Source of the DNA: a virus
Virus record (IMG/VR): IMGVR_UViG_3300010883_000182
Coordinates: 1-34,350 of that record
Reading direction: 5' to 3' (one strand)
DNA: 34,350 nt
The notes beneath the pieces were generated by a model, which had not been told where the DNA came from, made no database searches, and saw only the letters and a program-made list of their open reading frames with translations. Shown piece after piece: positions 15,341 to 24,166 of this stretch (its first letter is position 1; every line of letters begins with the position of its first letter). The translations under genes and the position numbers were made by a program.

Positions 15341-15809
15341 CCCCAGTAAGGGCACCGGCCAGACCCTCGGGGTCCAGGCGCAGGCGGGCTCCCGCCAGCC
15401 GGCGCGCTGCGAAGACGTGGACTGCGCCGCCTTCCGCAACGGCTTCATGCGGACGGTGGCGACGGCCGGCGAGGATCACACCTGGCTCCGCCTGCACCGC
15501 CGCAGCCGCACCGTCCCCGACGGGATGATCTTCCGCGAGCAGTCGAATCGGGATGAGACGACCACCATCATCTTCGAGCCGGGGCAACAATGCCTGCACT
15601 CGATCGCCGGCGATCACGGCTGGATTCATACGAAGCCGGGCCTGCTCACCCTGGGCACGCCCATCAACACCCACGGGTTTACCCGACGTGGCCCTGTGCC
15701 CGATGCACAGCCACTCGGCACGACGGAGGACATCCCCGCCCAGCGGGAATGGCTCGACCGTCTCCACGACGGCACCGACGCGATCGCCGAACGGCGACAG
15801 CGCGGCTAG
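15321..15809 (+). CDS. Protein between tail tube paralogues, unknown
   Basis: This encodes 162 residues. ATG 15321 lies 20 bases before the tube stop in another frame. Seen: CEDVDCAAFRNGF near residue 29 and CLHSIAGDHGWIHTKPGLLTL near residue 92, giving three Cys and several His that could bind a metal. An acidic helical C-terminus ends in RQRG. Similar small Cys/His proteins occur in tail regions of other phages, but no function is assigned. The chance of a non-structural role is real. Confidence 0.65.
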   Translation: MTLTRISPSKGTGQTLGVQAQAGSRQPARCEDVDCAAFRNGFMRTVATAGEDHTWLRLHRRSRTVPDGMIFREQSNRDETTTIIFEPGQQCLHSIAGDHGWIHTKPGLLTLGTPINTHGFTRRGPVPDAQPLGTTEDIPAQREWLDRLHDGTDAIAERRQRG

Positions 15810-15824
15810 TGAAAGGAGCCAGCG

Positions 15825-16232
15825 ATGGCTAAAGAGAGCGGCCTCGGCGCGACGTTCAGCGTCGACGACTCGGGCACCAGCGCCCGAGCGATCACCAACG
15901 ATGTTACTAACTTTGACATCAGCACCCCGCGCAACCTGCAAGACGTGACGGGCCTGGACAAGAGCGCCGTCGAGCGGCTGCAACTGCTGGCCGATGGGCA
16001 GGTCACGTTCAACGCGGCCTTCAACGACGGGGCGACCACCGGCAGCCATACCGTGCTCAAAGACGTGATCAGTAGCGCGGTCGTCCGCACCGTCACGATC
16101 GTCCACTCGGGGCAGACGCTCGGGATGGAGATGCTGGGTGCCGACTACGCCGTCTCGCGCGGCGCCGACGGCGCTCTGGGAGTCTCGGTCCCCTTCAGCC
16201 TGAGCGACGGCTCCGTCCCGACCTGGTCCTAA
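15825..16232 (+). CDS. Second tail tube-like protein (paralogue)
   Basis: This encodes 135 residues. It begins MAKESGLGATFSVDD, then GLDKSAVERLQLLADGQVTFNAAFND and YAVSRGADGALGVSVPFSLSDGSVPTWS. Each segment aligns by eye with the protein at 14579, including DKSA, the AAFND/GYFND turn and SR-ADGAL-PV. It lacks the extra C-terminal domain. The arrangement implies duplication, with either two tube species or one tube and one specialised subunit. GAAAGGAGCC precedes the start. The tail chaperone genes follow directly, the usual place after the main tube gene. Confidence 0.78.
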   Translation: MAKESGLGATFSVDDSGTSARAITNDVTNFDISTPRNLQDVTGLDKSAVERLQLLADGQVTFNAAFNDGATTGSHTVLKDVISSAVVRTVTIVHSGQTLGMEMLGADYAVSRGADGALGVSVPFSLSDGSVPTWS

Positions 16233-16257
16233 GCGCACCCACAACGGAGTGAATCAG

Positions 16258-16713
16258 ATGACCGATGCCCACGACCCCTGGATCGACGACACCCCCGCCG
16301 TGATCATCGTCGAGGAAGCCCGCGCGGGACACCCCCTGGAAGGCACGGTGCTGCGCCTCAGCGCCGAACTCTCCTATGGGGCATGGCGGGCGTCCCAGAA
16401 GGGCGGCGACCGCGCTGCGGAGCTCATGGCGGACGCCTTCGACGCGAGCATTCTCGGGGGCGAGATCCACCTGCGCGGGGAGATCACCCCCGCCAGCACC
16501 GAGACGATCGGGATGATTCCGCTGCGCCTGATGGCGGACATCGTGTCGGCCTGGGCGGACGGCCTCACGCGCCCCCCAGAATCGAGCGAGTCGGATACGC
16601 CGGATTCCTCGCCACCAGCGACGCCCGCGGGGTCTCCGGTCGACTCGCTGCCGCCCTTCGCTGGGACACCGAGCGACAGAACATCGTCGGGCTCTGCCGC
16701 CGCTGGGGCATGA
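16258..16713 (+). CDS. Tail assembly chaperone, short form (gpG-like)
   Basis: This encodes 151 residues. ATG 16258 has ACGGAG eight bases upstream; GTG 16249 is less likely. The first 100 residues are a compact acidic domain (ELSYGAWRASQKGGDRAAELMADAF, IPLRLMADIVSAWADGL). After the slippery heptamer at 16572 the zero frame reads a Ser/Pro-rich low-complexity tail, as in many chaperone short forms. It lies between tube and tape measure genes, as lambda G does. Confidence 0.78.
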   Translation: MTDAHDPWIDDTPAVIIVEEARAGHPLEGTVLRLSAELSYGAWRASQKGGDRAAELMADAFDASILGGEIHLRGEITPASTETIGMIPLRLMADIVSAWADGLTRPPESSESDTPDSSPPATPAGSPVDSLPPFAGTPSDRTSSGSAAAGA

Positions 16714-16856
16714 CGGAGATGGAGTTGGACGCGCAGCCCGCCTGGCGCATCCACTACGCGATCTGGGCGGCGAATGAGAAGAGCGGGCAGGGGGAGACGA
16801 CCCCCACCCCCGAGCCGGAGGATGTGCCGGAAGGACTGCTGACGGATGGCCTCTGA
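16258..16856 (+). CDS. Tail assembly chaperone, -1 frameshift fusion (gpGT-like)
   Basis: A -1 slip at C CCC CCA (16572-16578) joins 107 residues of the short form to a downstream frame that begins RIERVGYAGFLATSD and runs to 16856, giving 199 residues. The extension has its own sensible sequence (LRRWDTERQN-like region, MTEMELDAQPAWRIHYAIW) and no start codon of its own close to its beginning. Its stop overlaps the tape measure start by 11 bases. In lambda-like systems a few percent of ribosomes make the fusion, which binds tape measure and tube proteins. The frequency here is unknown. Confidence 0.78.
16572..16578 (+). promoter_or_regulatory. -1 ribosomal frameshift site C CCC CCA
   Basis: In the chaperone frame the codons are CGC CCC CCA, so the heptamer has the form X XXY YYZ. 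Both tRNAs can re-pair as CCC after slipping one base back. The -1 frame downstream encodes the chaperone extension. No long stem is obvious just after it. Confidence 0.75.
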
Positions 16857-19284
16857 GGTCCGAGTCAAGATCACCGCCGACGACCGCGCCAGCGCCAAGC
16901 TGGACCAGGTCGGCAAAAAGGGCACGCAGATGGGCAACGTGCTCAAGGGTGCGTTTGTCGGCGCGGGCATCGCGGCGGGGGCCTTCGCTGCGGTGAAACT
17001 CGCGGGAGTCGTCAAGGCGCTCTCGGTGGACGCGGTGGGCGCGGCCTCGAACTTCGAGGAGTCGCTGAACAAGGTGCGCGTCGTCTTCGGGCCGGCGAGC
17101 GATGCCGTCGAGGCGTTCGCGGCGGACGCCACGCGCAACATCCTGATGACGGAGGCGGCGGCCCTCGAAGCGGCGGGGACGTTCGGCAACCTGATCACCT
17201 CGCTGGGCGGCACGCAGGACGCCGCCTCCGAGATGAGCACCGGGTTGGTCGCCTTGTCCGCAGACCTCTCCAGCTTCAACAACATCGGCACGGCAGAGGC
17301 GTTAGTCGCCCTGCGGTCGGGGTTGGTCGGGGAGATCGAGCCGCTGCGCCGGCTCGGCGTCAGCTTCAACGCGGCGGACGTGGAAGCCCGCGCGCTCGCC
17401 CTGGGCCTGGCGGACACCAAGATCGCGATCACGGAGGCCGATAAGGTCTCCGCCCGCTACAGCCTCATCCTCGATAAGACGACGAACGCCCAGGGGGACG
17501 CCGCGCGGACGGCGGAGGACTACGCGAACTCACAGAAGCGGGTGCAGAAGGCGTTTGGTGAGTTGCAGGTCGTGATCGGCGAGCGCCTCCTCCCCGTCAT
17601 GACGGACCTGTCGAACATCCTTGCGGAGGAGTTGCCCGCCGCGATCGACTGGGTGGATGCCCACCTCGATGACGCAATTCTTCTGTTCCAGGAACTATGG
17701 ACGGTCGTCGAGGACGGCCTCGTGATCGCGGGCCAGTTCCTCGGCGTGTTCTTCGACATCGGCGTGACCATTGCTGGGGTGCTCGTCAAGCTCGGGCTGC
17801 TCTCCCAGCGCGAGGTCGAAGTGAATGAAGAACTGGCGCGGTTGGTCGCGCAGACGCAGGCACATATCAGCGCAGTGGATGATGAGGAATCGGCGCTCCA
17901 AGCCCTGATCGCGGCGCTGGTCCCATCGTCCCGCGCGTACGACGATCTTCAACGGGCGATCCGGGAATCGGGGGAGGAGTCAGAGGAGGCCCGCGCCGCA
18001 CAAGAGGCATACCAGACGACCACGGACGCCCTGACGGCGAGCATCCCAGGGTTAGAAAGGATCTTTGTAAAGTACGGCGTTTCTCTCGATCAGGTTCGTG
18101 ACCGGCTCGACTTCCTCAACTTCTCAACCGAGAACCTGGAGCAGTCCTTCCCGGTGCTCGCGCAGGCCCTGAGAGATGCGCAGGCGGCGGCAGCGGCGGC
18201 CAAGCCGGAGATTGCCGACCTCGGCAACGCCGCCGGCCATACCGCCGTCCAGATGCGGAACGCCTCGGCGGAGACGATCGCCTGGGGTGCGGCGATGGCG
18301 ATTGCCAGCCTCAACGCGGCGGGGCTCTTCGACGCGGCGGCGCAGGTCTTCGACATCGTGGTCGGCCAGATCAAGGAACTCCGAACGCTCAACAAGCTCT
18401 ATGGGGCCACCGCGAACAGCATCCTCGAAGCGGCGGGGGCAGAGGCGGCGTTCATCGATGAGGCGGGGGGCGTCACCGAGGCGCTGGGTGGTGGTGTCTC
18501 TGAGGCAGTGAAGGATGTCGAGATCGCCTTAGGCGACCTGAGCAAGCAGATGCTGATCACCGAACTCGCCCAGCGGGGGCTCGGGGTGGAGGTGACGAAG
18601 TTCGCCCGCTTCCTCGAAGGCGACCTGCGCGCGCAGCTGACGGCGGTGATTGCGGACGAGGACGCGATGGCGGCCGCCGTGGCGGCGGTGACGGCCGAGT
18701 TCGACGTGCAAGGCAAGGCGGCGGACCGGCTGGCGCGTAAGACTGAACTCCTCGCGGAGAGCGCCCGGGTGTGGGCAGAGGTGCAGAAGGATATCAACCG
18801 GCAGATGATGGAAGATTCGCGGAAGGCTGCTGCTGCGTGGCTGTCCAACTGGACCGACGCCATGGACAAGCGCCTACAGCGGCTCGCCCAGGAGGGCGCG
18901 GCGCTGGGTCAGTTCAACCGCGCGATCGGTGGGCAGCAGTCCGCCGGGACCGTCATGGCGACGTTGGTGCGCGTGGACGCCGCAGGACGGCCCTCCGGTC
19001 TCAGCGGCGTCGATATCGGTGCCATCCTCGGGGAGGCTGGCTTAGGGCGCGGACTGGGCTTCCTCGACGACGATGTGGTGACGGAGAACGAGGCCGGCGA
19101 AATCCTGTGGAAGTACGGGGGGGGGAAAGGGGGGCAATGGAGCGATGATGACATCCTCAGCCTGATCAGCCAGGCCCTCGCCGCCGGCATCATCGTCAAC
19201 GTCAACGGCGACATCGTCACCGACGACCCGGCCAACGCCGTCACGGTGGAGCAGAACAACGAAGAGGCGGGTGTGCCCGCATGA
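16846..19284 (+). CDS. Tape measure protein
   Basis: This encodes 812 residues. The N-terminus MASEVRVKITADDRASAKLDQVGKKG and the hydrophobic AFVGAGIAAGAFAAVKLAGVV (about 36-56) are typical of tape measures. A TMP core follows (FEESLNKVRVVFGPASDAVEAFA...LGGTQDAASEMSTGLVALSADLSSF). A second hydrophobic stretch lies near 290-320, followed by long Ala/Glu helices. It fixes tail length; at about 0.15 nm per residue the tail would be roughly 120 nm (family rule of thumb). The start overlaps the chaperone fusion by 11 bases. Confidence 0.92.
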   Translation: MASEVRVKITADDRASAKLDQVGKKGTQMGNVLKGAFVGAGIAAGAFAAVKLAGVVKALSVDAVGAASNFEESLNKVRVVFGPASDAVEAFAADATRNILMTEAAALEAAGTFGNLITSLGGTQDAASEMSTGLVALSADLSSFNNIGTAEALVALRSGLVGEIEPLRRLGVSFNAADVEARALALGLADTKIAITEADKVSARYSLILDKTTNAQGDAARTAEDYANSQKRVQKAFGELQVVIGERLLPVMTDLSNILAEELPAAIDWVDAHLDDAILLFQELWTVVEDGLVIAGQFLGVFFDIGVTIAGVLVKLGLLSQREVEVNEELARLVAQTQAHISAVDDEESALQALIAALVPSSRAYDDLQRAIRESGEESEEARAAQEAYQTTTDALTASIPGLERIFVKYGVSLDQVRDRLDFLNFSTENLEQSFPVLAQALRDAQAAAAAAKPEIADLGNAAGHTAVQMRNASAETIAWGAAMAIASLNAAGLFDAAAQVFDIVVGQIKELRTLNKLYGATANSILEAAGAEAAFIDEAGGVTEALGGGVSEAVKDVEIALGDLSKQMLITELAQRGLGVEVTKFARFLEGDLRAQLTAVIADEDAMAAAVAAVTAEFDVQGKAADRLARKTELLAESARVWAEVQKDINRQMMEDSRKAAAAWLSNWTDAMDKRLQRLAQEGAALGQFNRAIGGQQSAGTVMATLVRVDAAGRPSGLSGVDIGAILGEAGLGRGLGFLDDDVVTENEAGEILWKYGGGKGGQWSDDDILSLISQALAAGIIVNVNGDIVTDDPANAVTVEQNNEEAGVPA

Positions 19285-21461
19285 CGACCGCTAGTTACGT
19301 CGTGGAGTGTGATTGGGATGGCGACCTGACATGGGACCACGCGCAGGCGGATCTGACCTCGCTCACCCTCCGCGTCGATACCTGGCGCGGCCGCAGTGCC
19401 CCGATCCAACTGCCCGGACGGGGCGAGTCCATCGCTGGCACGATGACTGCCGTGCTCAACAACGACGACGGCAAGTTCTCGGACCCCGGCGGCAGTATCG
19501 GCGCCGACCTCGTGCCGGGTCGGGCGATTCGCCTCCGCACGACCGCGCCCAGCGTGGCGGTCTTGTGGACCGGCCAGGTCGAGAGCATCGCCCCGACCGT
19601 CTCGCCGCAGCATGGTCGGCAGGCGACCATCCGCGCGATCGGCAACCTCTCGAAGATCGTCGGGCGGCAGACCAACGTCGCGCCGCAGACCTCCATCCTC
19701 ACCGGGGCCGCCGTGCGCCTCGCCCTCGACGACGCCAAGTGCTTCGACTACGCCGGCCTCGTCAAGAATCACAGCAGCCTCGTGGGCTACTGGCGGCTGG
19801 ACGAGACCAGCGGCAACGCCCTCGACAGCAGCGACAACAGCAATACGGGGACGGTGACCGGCGCGACCCAGGGGAGTGACAAGCTGACCGATCAGGACGA
19901 CGGCGCCAGCATCGACTTCGACGGGGCCACGGGCGACGTGGACGTGACCAGCGTGGCGGCCATCACCAACATCTTCGACGGCACGGGCGGCACCGTGGAG
20001 GCGTGGATCAAGGCGGACTCCGACGGCGAGGGCAGCCTGGGGATCATCGTCGGCAAGCTGGCCGGGTGGATGGTCTACCTGAGCGACGAATCCACCGGCG
20101 TGTCCAAACTCAACTTCACGGTGGACTTCTCGACGACGGATGGGCGCTGGCGCACGACGGCGACGGCGATCACCAACGGGACCGCGCACCACATCGCGAT
20201 CACCTACGACGCCGACGCGGTCGGCAACAACCCCATCCTCTACGTGGACGGCCTCGTAATCGCGATCGATGAGGTGACCACGCCGGTCGGGACGCGCGTC
20301 ACCGACACCACGAACGCACTGATCATCGGCAACCAGGCGGCCGACGATCGGACCTTCGACGGCCACGTCAGCGAGGTCGCGATCTACACCGCGATCCTCA
20401 CGCCGACCGCGATCGGTAAGCACTACGCCGCCGGCTTCGAATCGCCGCGCCACATCGACAACGGCACGATGACGCTCCCTAACTGGTGGGCCTTCGACCG
20501 CAGCGTCGTCAACGTCATCCGCGAACTGGAAAGCTCCGAGTTCGGCTTTCTCTGGGAGGGCGCGGACGGCGCCCTGCGCTGGTCCGACCGTCACGGCCGC
20601 CTCACCGACACCCTCAGCGCCAACTCGCAAGTAACGCTCAGCGACGCCGCCTCGCCCACGCACGGTTACCAGGCCATCGAACTCATCGACCCCCTGCGCG
20701 CCATCTTCAACGACTTCAGCGCGACCGTGCGCCAGTACCTCACCGGCTCCGCTAACACCCTGCTTTGGGAGACGCCCGAGAACATCAACATCAACGTCGG
20801 CGCGACCATCACGCGCTGGGCGCAGTACCCCTCGCCGGACGTGCCCGAGGGGCGCTACGCGTCCGTCTGGGACACCATCCTGACCGGCGACGTGGACGTG
20901 AGCGGCGTCGCCTTCGGAGACCTCGCAATCGCGCAGACGAAGTTCGCCCAGAGCCAGAAGATCGCCATCACGAACAACGGGGCGGCGGCGGCGGTGATCA
21001 GTCGCCTCGACGCCAAGGGCACGCCCGTCACGGAGAAAGACCCCGTCAAGGTTCGGGCCGAGGACGAGACGAGCCAGGACACCTACGGGCTGAAGACCTA
21101 CGAGATTATTAGCCCTTGGTGGGAGTCCGCCGAGATCGCGCAGGCGATGGTCGACGGCCTCGCCGACACCTACGAGACCCCCCAGCGCGGGCTCGGCATC
21201 CGCCGCAACGCCAACAAGGACAGCAACGCGATGACGCAGACGTTGGCGCGCGACATCAGCGACCGCGTGACCGTCGTCGCGGACAATAACACCAAGTTCG
21301 GGATCACCTCATCGGACTACTACATCGAATCCGTCAAGCACGCGATCACGCGTGGCAAGACGCTGCACACCGTGGAATATACCCTGTCCCCCGTGAGCAA
21401 CCCGCTCGGGGACTTCATCCTGAATGTGTCGCTGCTGGACACCGGGAGGCTGGCGCTATGA
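19281..21461 (+). CDS. Minor tail/tip protein with inserted LamG-like domain
   Basis: This encodes 726 residues. The N-terminal part (SYVVECDWDGDLTW..., RGRSAPIQLPGRGESIAGTM) looks like a distal tail or baseplate-hub beta domain. Residues about 165-382 are a concanavalin-like/LamG domain: VGYWRLDETSGNALDSS, GTVEAWIKAD, HHIAITYDAD, ILYVDGLVI, FDGHVSEVAIY. The remainder resumes a tail-protein sequence (NVIRELESSEFGFLWEGADGALRW). LamG folds usually bind carbohydrate, so this may give reversible host-surface contact. It overlaps the tape measure stop as ATGA. Confidence 0.82.
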   Translation: MTTASYVVECDWDGDLTWDHAQADLTSLTLRVDTWRGRSAPIQLPGRGESIAGTMTAVLNNDDGKFSDPGGSIGADLVPGRAIRLRTTAPSVAVLWTGQVESIAPTVSPQHGRQATIRAIGNLSKIVGRQTNVAPQTSILTGAAVRLALDDAKCFDYAGLVKNHSSLVGYWRLDETSGNALDSSDNSNTGTVTGATQGSDKLTDQDDGASIDFDGATGDVDVTSVAAITNIFDGTGGTVEAWIKADSDGEGSLGIIVGKLAGWMVYLSDESTGVSKLNFTVDFSTTDGRWRTTATAITNGTAHHIAITYDADAVGNNPILYVDGLVIAIDEVTTPVGTRVTDTTNALIIGNQAADDRTFDGHVSEVAIYTAILTPTAIGKHYAAGFESPRHIDNGTMTLPNWWAFDRSVVNVIRELESSEFGFLWEGADGALRWSDRHGRLTDTLSANSQVTLSDAASPTHGYQAIELIDPLRAIFNDFSATVRQYLTGSANTLLWETPENININVGATITRWAQYPSPDVPEGRYASVWDTILTGDVDVSGVAFGDLAIAQTKFAQSQKIAITNNGAAAAVISRLDAKGTPVTEKDPVKVRAEDETSQDTYGLKTYEIISPWWESAEIAQAMVDGLADTYETPQRGLGIRRNANKDSNAMTQTLARDISDRVTVVADNNTKFGITSSDYYIESVKHAITRGKTLHTVEYTLSPVSNPLGDFILNVSLLDTGRLAL

Positions 21462-21937
21462 CGCAGACCCACGCCACTATGGTCGCCGAGAACACCGCCG
21501 CCGTCCGGTCCGCCGTCCTCCAGGGGCGAGCGCGGCCGGAGCAGCAGACGCAGGCGGAGACGATGGCCGCGCTCTCCCACGCCGACTGGCTGCTGACGAT
21601 GCTGGAGGCGGCGCACCCCGGCGCCGGCGCGACGGCCAAGGCCAGCCGCGCGAAGGGCGCGACCGTCCCGGCCCGTATCAATCAGGGGCGCTGGATCGTG
21701 GACTGCCCCGCCGGTTGCAACACGGCCCTAATGGTCGACCCCGACGATCTGCGGACTCTCTGCCCTGCCTGCGATAGCGGCTGGTTCACCGTCGCGCTGC
21801 CGGCGGCGCGCAGCGGCATCGAGTTGGAGCTCTCGCACCGCGCGGAGCCGAATCGTAACTGGGAGCCGGGCGAGTCCGTCGCCGACCTGCGCGCCGATGA
21901 CGCCACGCTGCCGGTCATGGATGCGGGGGCCGCCTAA
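21458..21937 (+). CDS. Tail-region protein with zinc-knuckle
   Basis: This encodes 159 residues. ATGA overlap with the gene before. The N-terminal 80 residues are helical; then RWIVDCPAGCNTALM and LCPACDSGWFTVAL give four Cys with zinc-ribbon spacing. The acidic C-terminus (GESVADLRADD) is probably flexible. Proteins of this kind occur next to tail tip genes in other phages, but their role is not established to my knowledge. Confidence 0.7.
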   Translation: MTQTHATMVAENTAAVRSAVLQGRARPEQQTQAETMAALSHADWLLTMLEAAHPGAGATAKASRAKGATVPARINQGRWIVDCPAGCNTALMVDPDDLRTLCPACDSGWFTVALPAARSGIELELSHRAEPNRNWEPGESVADLRADDATLPVMDAGAA

Positions 21938-23097
21938 TGGCCTACACGAGCCCGAGGACATGGGTGCTGGGGGCGGTGCTGACGGCCGCCCAGCTCAACA
22001 CCCATCTGCGCGATAACTTCCTGGCGCTCGCCTCCACCACGGGCCTACTCCAGCACGAGGCCGGCGGGATGGAGTTCAACGCCTCCGCGATCACCACGGG
22101 CGGCACGGTCTACGGGGCCAGCGCCGGCGTGATGGCGATCCTGGCGGCGGGGTCGAACGCCGACGTGTTCACGATGGCGGGCGGGATTCCGTCCTGGGCG
22201 GCCCCGTCGGGGGTGGCGATCGACGACACCGAGTTCACGGGGAGCGGGACATGGACCAAGCCCTCCGGCGTGACGGTCTGCCTGGTCGCCGCGATTGGCG
22301 GCGGCGGCGGGGGTGGTGGCGCGCGGGGCGGAGCCGCTGGGACCTGGCGTGACGCGGGCGGTGCAGGCGGTGGCGCGGGGCTCACGATGCGTTGGATGGC
22401 TGCGGCCGACCTTGGCGCGACCGAGACGGTGACGATCGGGGCGGGCGGAACCGGCGGCGCGGGCGGGTCTTCGGCTAACGGATCGGACGGCGGCGACGGG
22501 GGTAACACGACGTTCGGGAGCGACCTGGGATCCGTCGGTGGCAAGAGGGGGCTCCTGGGAACCGCCTCAACTGTAAGCGGCCGGGGTGGTGCCGGGAGCG
22601 GGTTGATCGCTACGGGGGCGGCCGGGACAGACGGCATCGGGTCGCAAGGGGGCGGCAACGGGTCGGGCGCGACTGACCCTGGCGACGCCGAATACGGCGG
22701 CGCGGGCGGGAGCAGCCAAAACGTCACCATCAACTCGGACCCCGGTGGATCGTCCGCGTACGGCGGTGCAGGCGGAGGCGCGGGTGGCTCTATCGCTGCC
22801 AGTAACGCGGTGGATACGGCTGGGGCCGGGGGCGATCACGACGTGACCACCAGTGGTGGCGGCGGCGCTGCTGGGGCGGCCGGTGGGACGAACCCTGGGG
22901 CGGCCGGGGCGGCGGGCGATGCTGGCGAAGGCGGTGAAGGCGGCGGCGGCGGCGGCGGGAACGCCTCGGGGACCGGCGGTGCGGGTGGCGTGGGCGGTGC
23001 GAATGGTGGCGGTGCTGGTGGTGGTGGTGGTGGAACAACAGTCGGTGGTGCCGGCGGCGTCGGCGGCGCGGGCTACGTGAGGGTGATTTCATGGTAA
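21937..23097 (+). CDS. Tail fibre/adhesin with polyglycine C-terminal domain
   Basis: This encodes 386 residues. The N-terminus has TWVLGAVLTAAQLNTHLRDNFLAL, an attachment module common in phage fibres. Then EFTGSGTWTKPSGVTVCLVAA leads into a Gly-rich domain (about 120-380) with many GGAGG, GGTGG and GGGGGG blocks. That matches Gly_rich_2-type domains, comparable to the polyglycine-II sandwich of the adhesins at T-even fibre tips. It is probably the receptor-binding protein, with host range set by the loops between Gly runs. ATG overlaps the previous TAA. Confidence 0.8.
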   Translation: MAYTSPRTWVLGAVLTAAQLNTHLRDNFLALASTTGLLQHEAGGMEFNASAITTGGTVYGASAGVMAILAAGSNADVFTMAGGIPSWAAPSGVAIDDTEFTGSGTWTKPSGVTVCLVAAIGGGGGGGGARGGAAGTWRDAGGAGGGAGLTMRWMAAADLGATETVTIGAGGTGGAGGSSANGSDGGDGGNTTFGSDLGSVGGKRGLLGTASTVSGRGGAGSGLIATGAAGTDGIGSQGGGNGSGATDPGDAEYGGAGGSSQNVTINSDPGGSSAYGGAGGGAGGSIAASNAVDTAGAGGDHDVTTSGGGGAAGAAGGTNPGAAGAAGDAGEGGEGGGGGGGNASGTGGAGGVGGANGGGAGGGGGGTTVGGAGGVGGAGYVRVISW

Positions 23098-23417
23098 AGC
23101 GACTCGCGGTGATCGACGGCTTCGGCCTCGTGACCAACGTCATCGTCTGGCCGGACGCGGCGGTGATCTACGACGGGCAGGACTACGCGGCGGGGGAGAT
23201 CCCCGCCAGCACGGTCGACGTGGGCGACCGCACGGCGAGCCCCGACGATACGTTCGACGGCCGGATCTTCACCGCCCCGGCGCCTGCCGATCCCCGCACC
23301 CCCGACGAGATCGCGATCGACGCCATCCTCGACAAGACCGACGCGGACATCACCGACCCCGAGGTGAAGCAGTTGACGATCCTCCAGGCCCGGCAGATGC
23401 GAGGGGTGCGCTCGTGA
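23091..23417 (+). CDS. Small protein after adhesin, possibly fibre-associated
   Basis: This encodes 108 residues. ATG overlaps the adhesin stop. The start VKRLAVIDGFGLVTNVIVWPD followed by VIYDGQDYAAGEIPA is a short beta domain. The C-terminal half is acidic and helical (DEIAIDAILDKTDADITDPEVKQLTILQARQ), a layout like small fibre-associated proteins or chaperones encoded behind fibre genes. Function is inferred from position only. Confidence 0.6.
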   Translation: MVKRLAVIDGFGLVTNVIVWPDAAVIYDGQDYAAGEIPASTVDVGDRTASPDDTFDGRIFTAPAPADPRTPDEIAIDAILDKTDADITDPEVKQLTILQARQMRGVRS

Positions 23418-23935
23418 CCCGCCTCCGCAACTGGCTCTGGGCGCACTTCAACAACGGCACGCGCGGCCTGATGCTGGCGGTTGTCGTCCTGCTGGGGGCG
23501 GTCGGCTTCGCGGCCTTCTCCGAGGCCAACCACGCCGCCCCGCTGGCGGATCCGCTGGGCGACTACGACACGCAGATCGTCCACAACCGCATCGAGGGCA
23601 TCAACGGCCCCGCCGTCGTGGAGGGGGGCGTGCTCTTCGTCACGGGGACGAAATGCAACGCCACCGACGCACCCGTGATGGTGCGGGTGGACCGTTCCTG
23701 GGTCCGTGTCGATGTGGGGGAGCGGATCCAGGTCGTCTTCAATGGTCCTGGGGTTCGTCAGCCCGGATGTCCCACGGGCGACTTCGAGAACCTCCTCCCA
23801 CCCGAGATCGTGCCCGGCGTCTGGTATCAGACCGCCACGGATGTCCCGATCGTCGATGGCCTCGACGGCGTGCCGCGTACCTGGGTGACCCAGAACTTCA
23901 CGGTCGTTGCGCGGGATGTCTCAAGTGGCGCATAA
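23414..23935 (+). CDS. Single-pass membrane protein, unknown
   Basis: This encodes 173 residues from GTG 23414, which overlaps the previous stop (GTGA). A basic N-terminus is followed by the membrane segment GLMLAVVVLLGAVGFAAF at about 18-35. The remaining 135 residues are probably outside the membrane, mostly beta, with two Cys (TKCNATD, QPGCPTG). It precedes the lysis genes. It may be a host-envelope or exclusion protein; no spanin lipobox is visible. Confidence 0.65.
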   Translation: MTRLRNWLWAHFNNGTRGLMLAVVVLLGAVGFAAFSEANHAAPLADPLGDYDTQIVHNRIEGINGPAVVEGGVLFVTGTKCNATDAPVMVRVDRSWVRVDVGERIQVVFNGPGVRQPGCPTGDFENLLPPEIVPGVWYQTATDVPIVDGLDGVPRTWVTQNFTVVARDVSSGA

Positions 23936-24143
23936 GGACTACCCCCGCCGATACGACCCGAAGACCTCCGACGCGACGCTGTGGGAGCGCAACGGCGACG
24001 ATCACGGCGAGCATGACGAGCGCCTGACGGGGCTGGAGCGGCGCTGGCAGGACATCAAGGGCAGCGTCTACAAGGCCATCGTCGGCGTCATCCTCGCGGG
24101 GGCGTCAGCGGCCATTGGGATCGCTATCGACCGCGGGGGCTAG
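23916..24143 (+). CDS. XhlA-like lysis-associated membrane protein
   Basis: This encodes 75 residues from ATG 23916, which overlaps the gene before; GTG 23925 and TTG 23907 are alternatives. The sequence has a polar helical part with ERNGDDHGEHDERLTGLERRWQDIKG and a C-terminal membrane segment VYKAIVGVILAGASAAIGIAI. That is the layout of the haemolysin XhlA family, small cell-surface-associated proteins that act with holins and amidases. It opens the lysis cassette. Confidence 0.65.
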   Translation: MSQVAHKDYPRRYDPKTSDATLWERNGDDHGEHDERLTGLERRWQDIKGSVYKAIVGVILAGASAAIGIAIDRGG

Positions 24144-24144
24144 A

Positions 24145-24162
24145 CTCTCCGGGAAAGGAGAG
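24145..24162 (+). promoter_or_regulatory. Hairpin covering a ribosome binding site in the lysis cassette
   Basis: CTCTCC (24145-24150) pairs perfectly with GGAGAG (24157-24162) around loop GGGAAA. The 3' arm is part of the AAGGAG ribosome site of the gene at 24167. Translation of that gene would be blocked while the hairpin forms. Confidence 0.55.
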
Positions 24163-24166
24163 CGCG

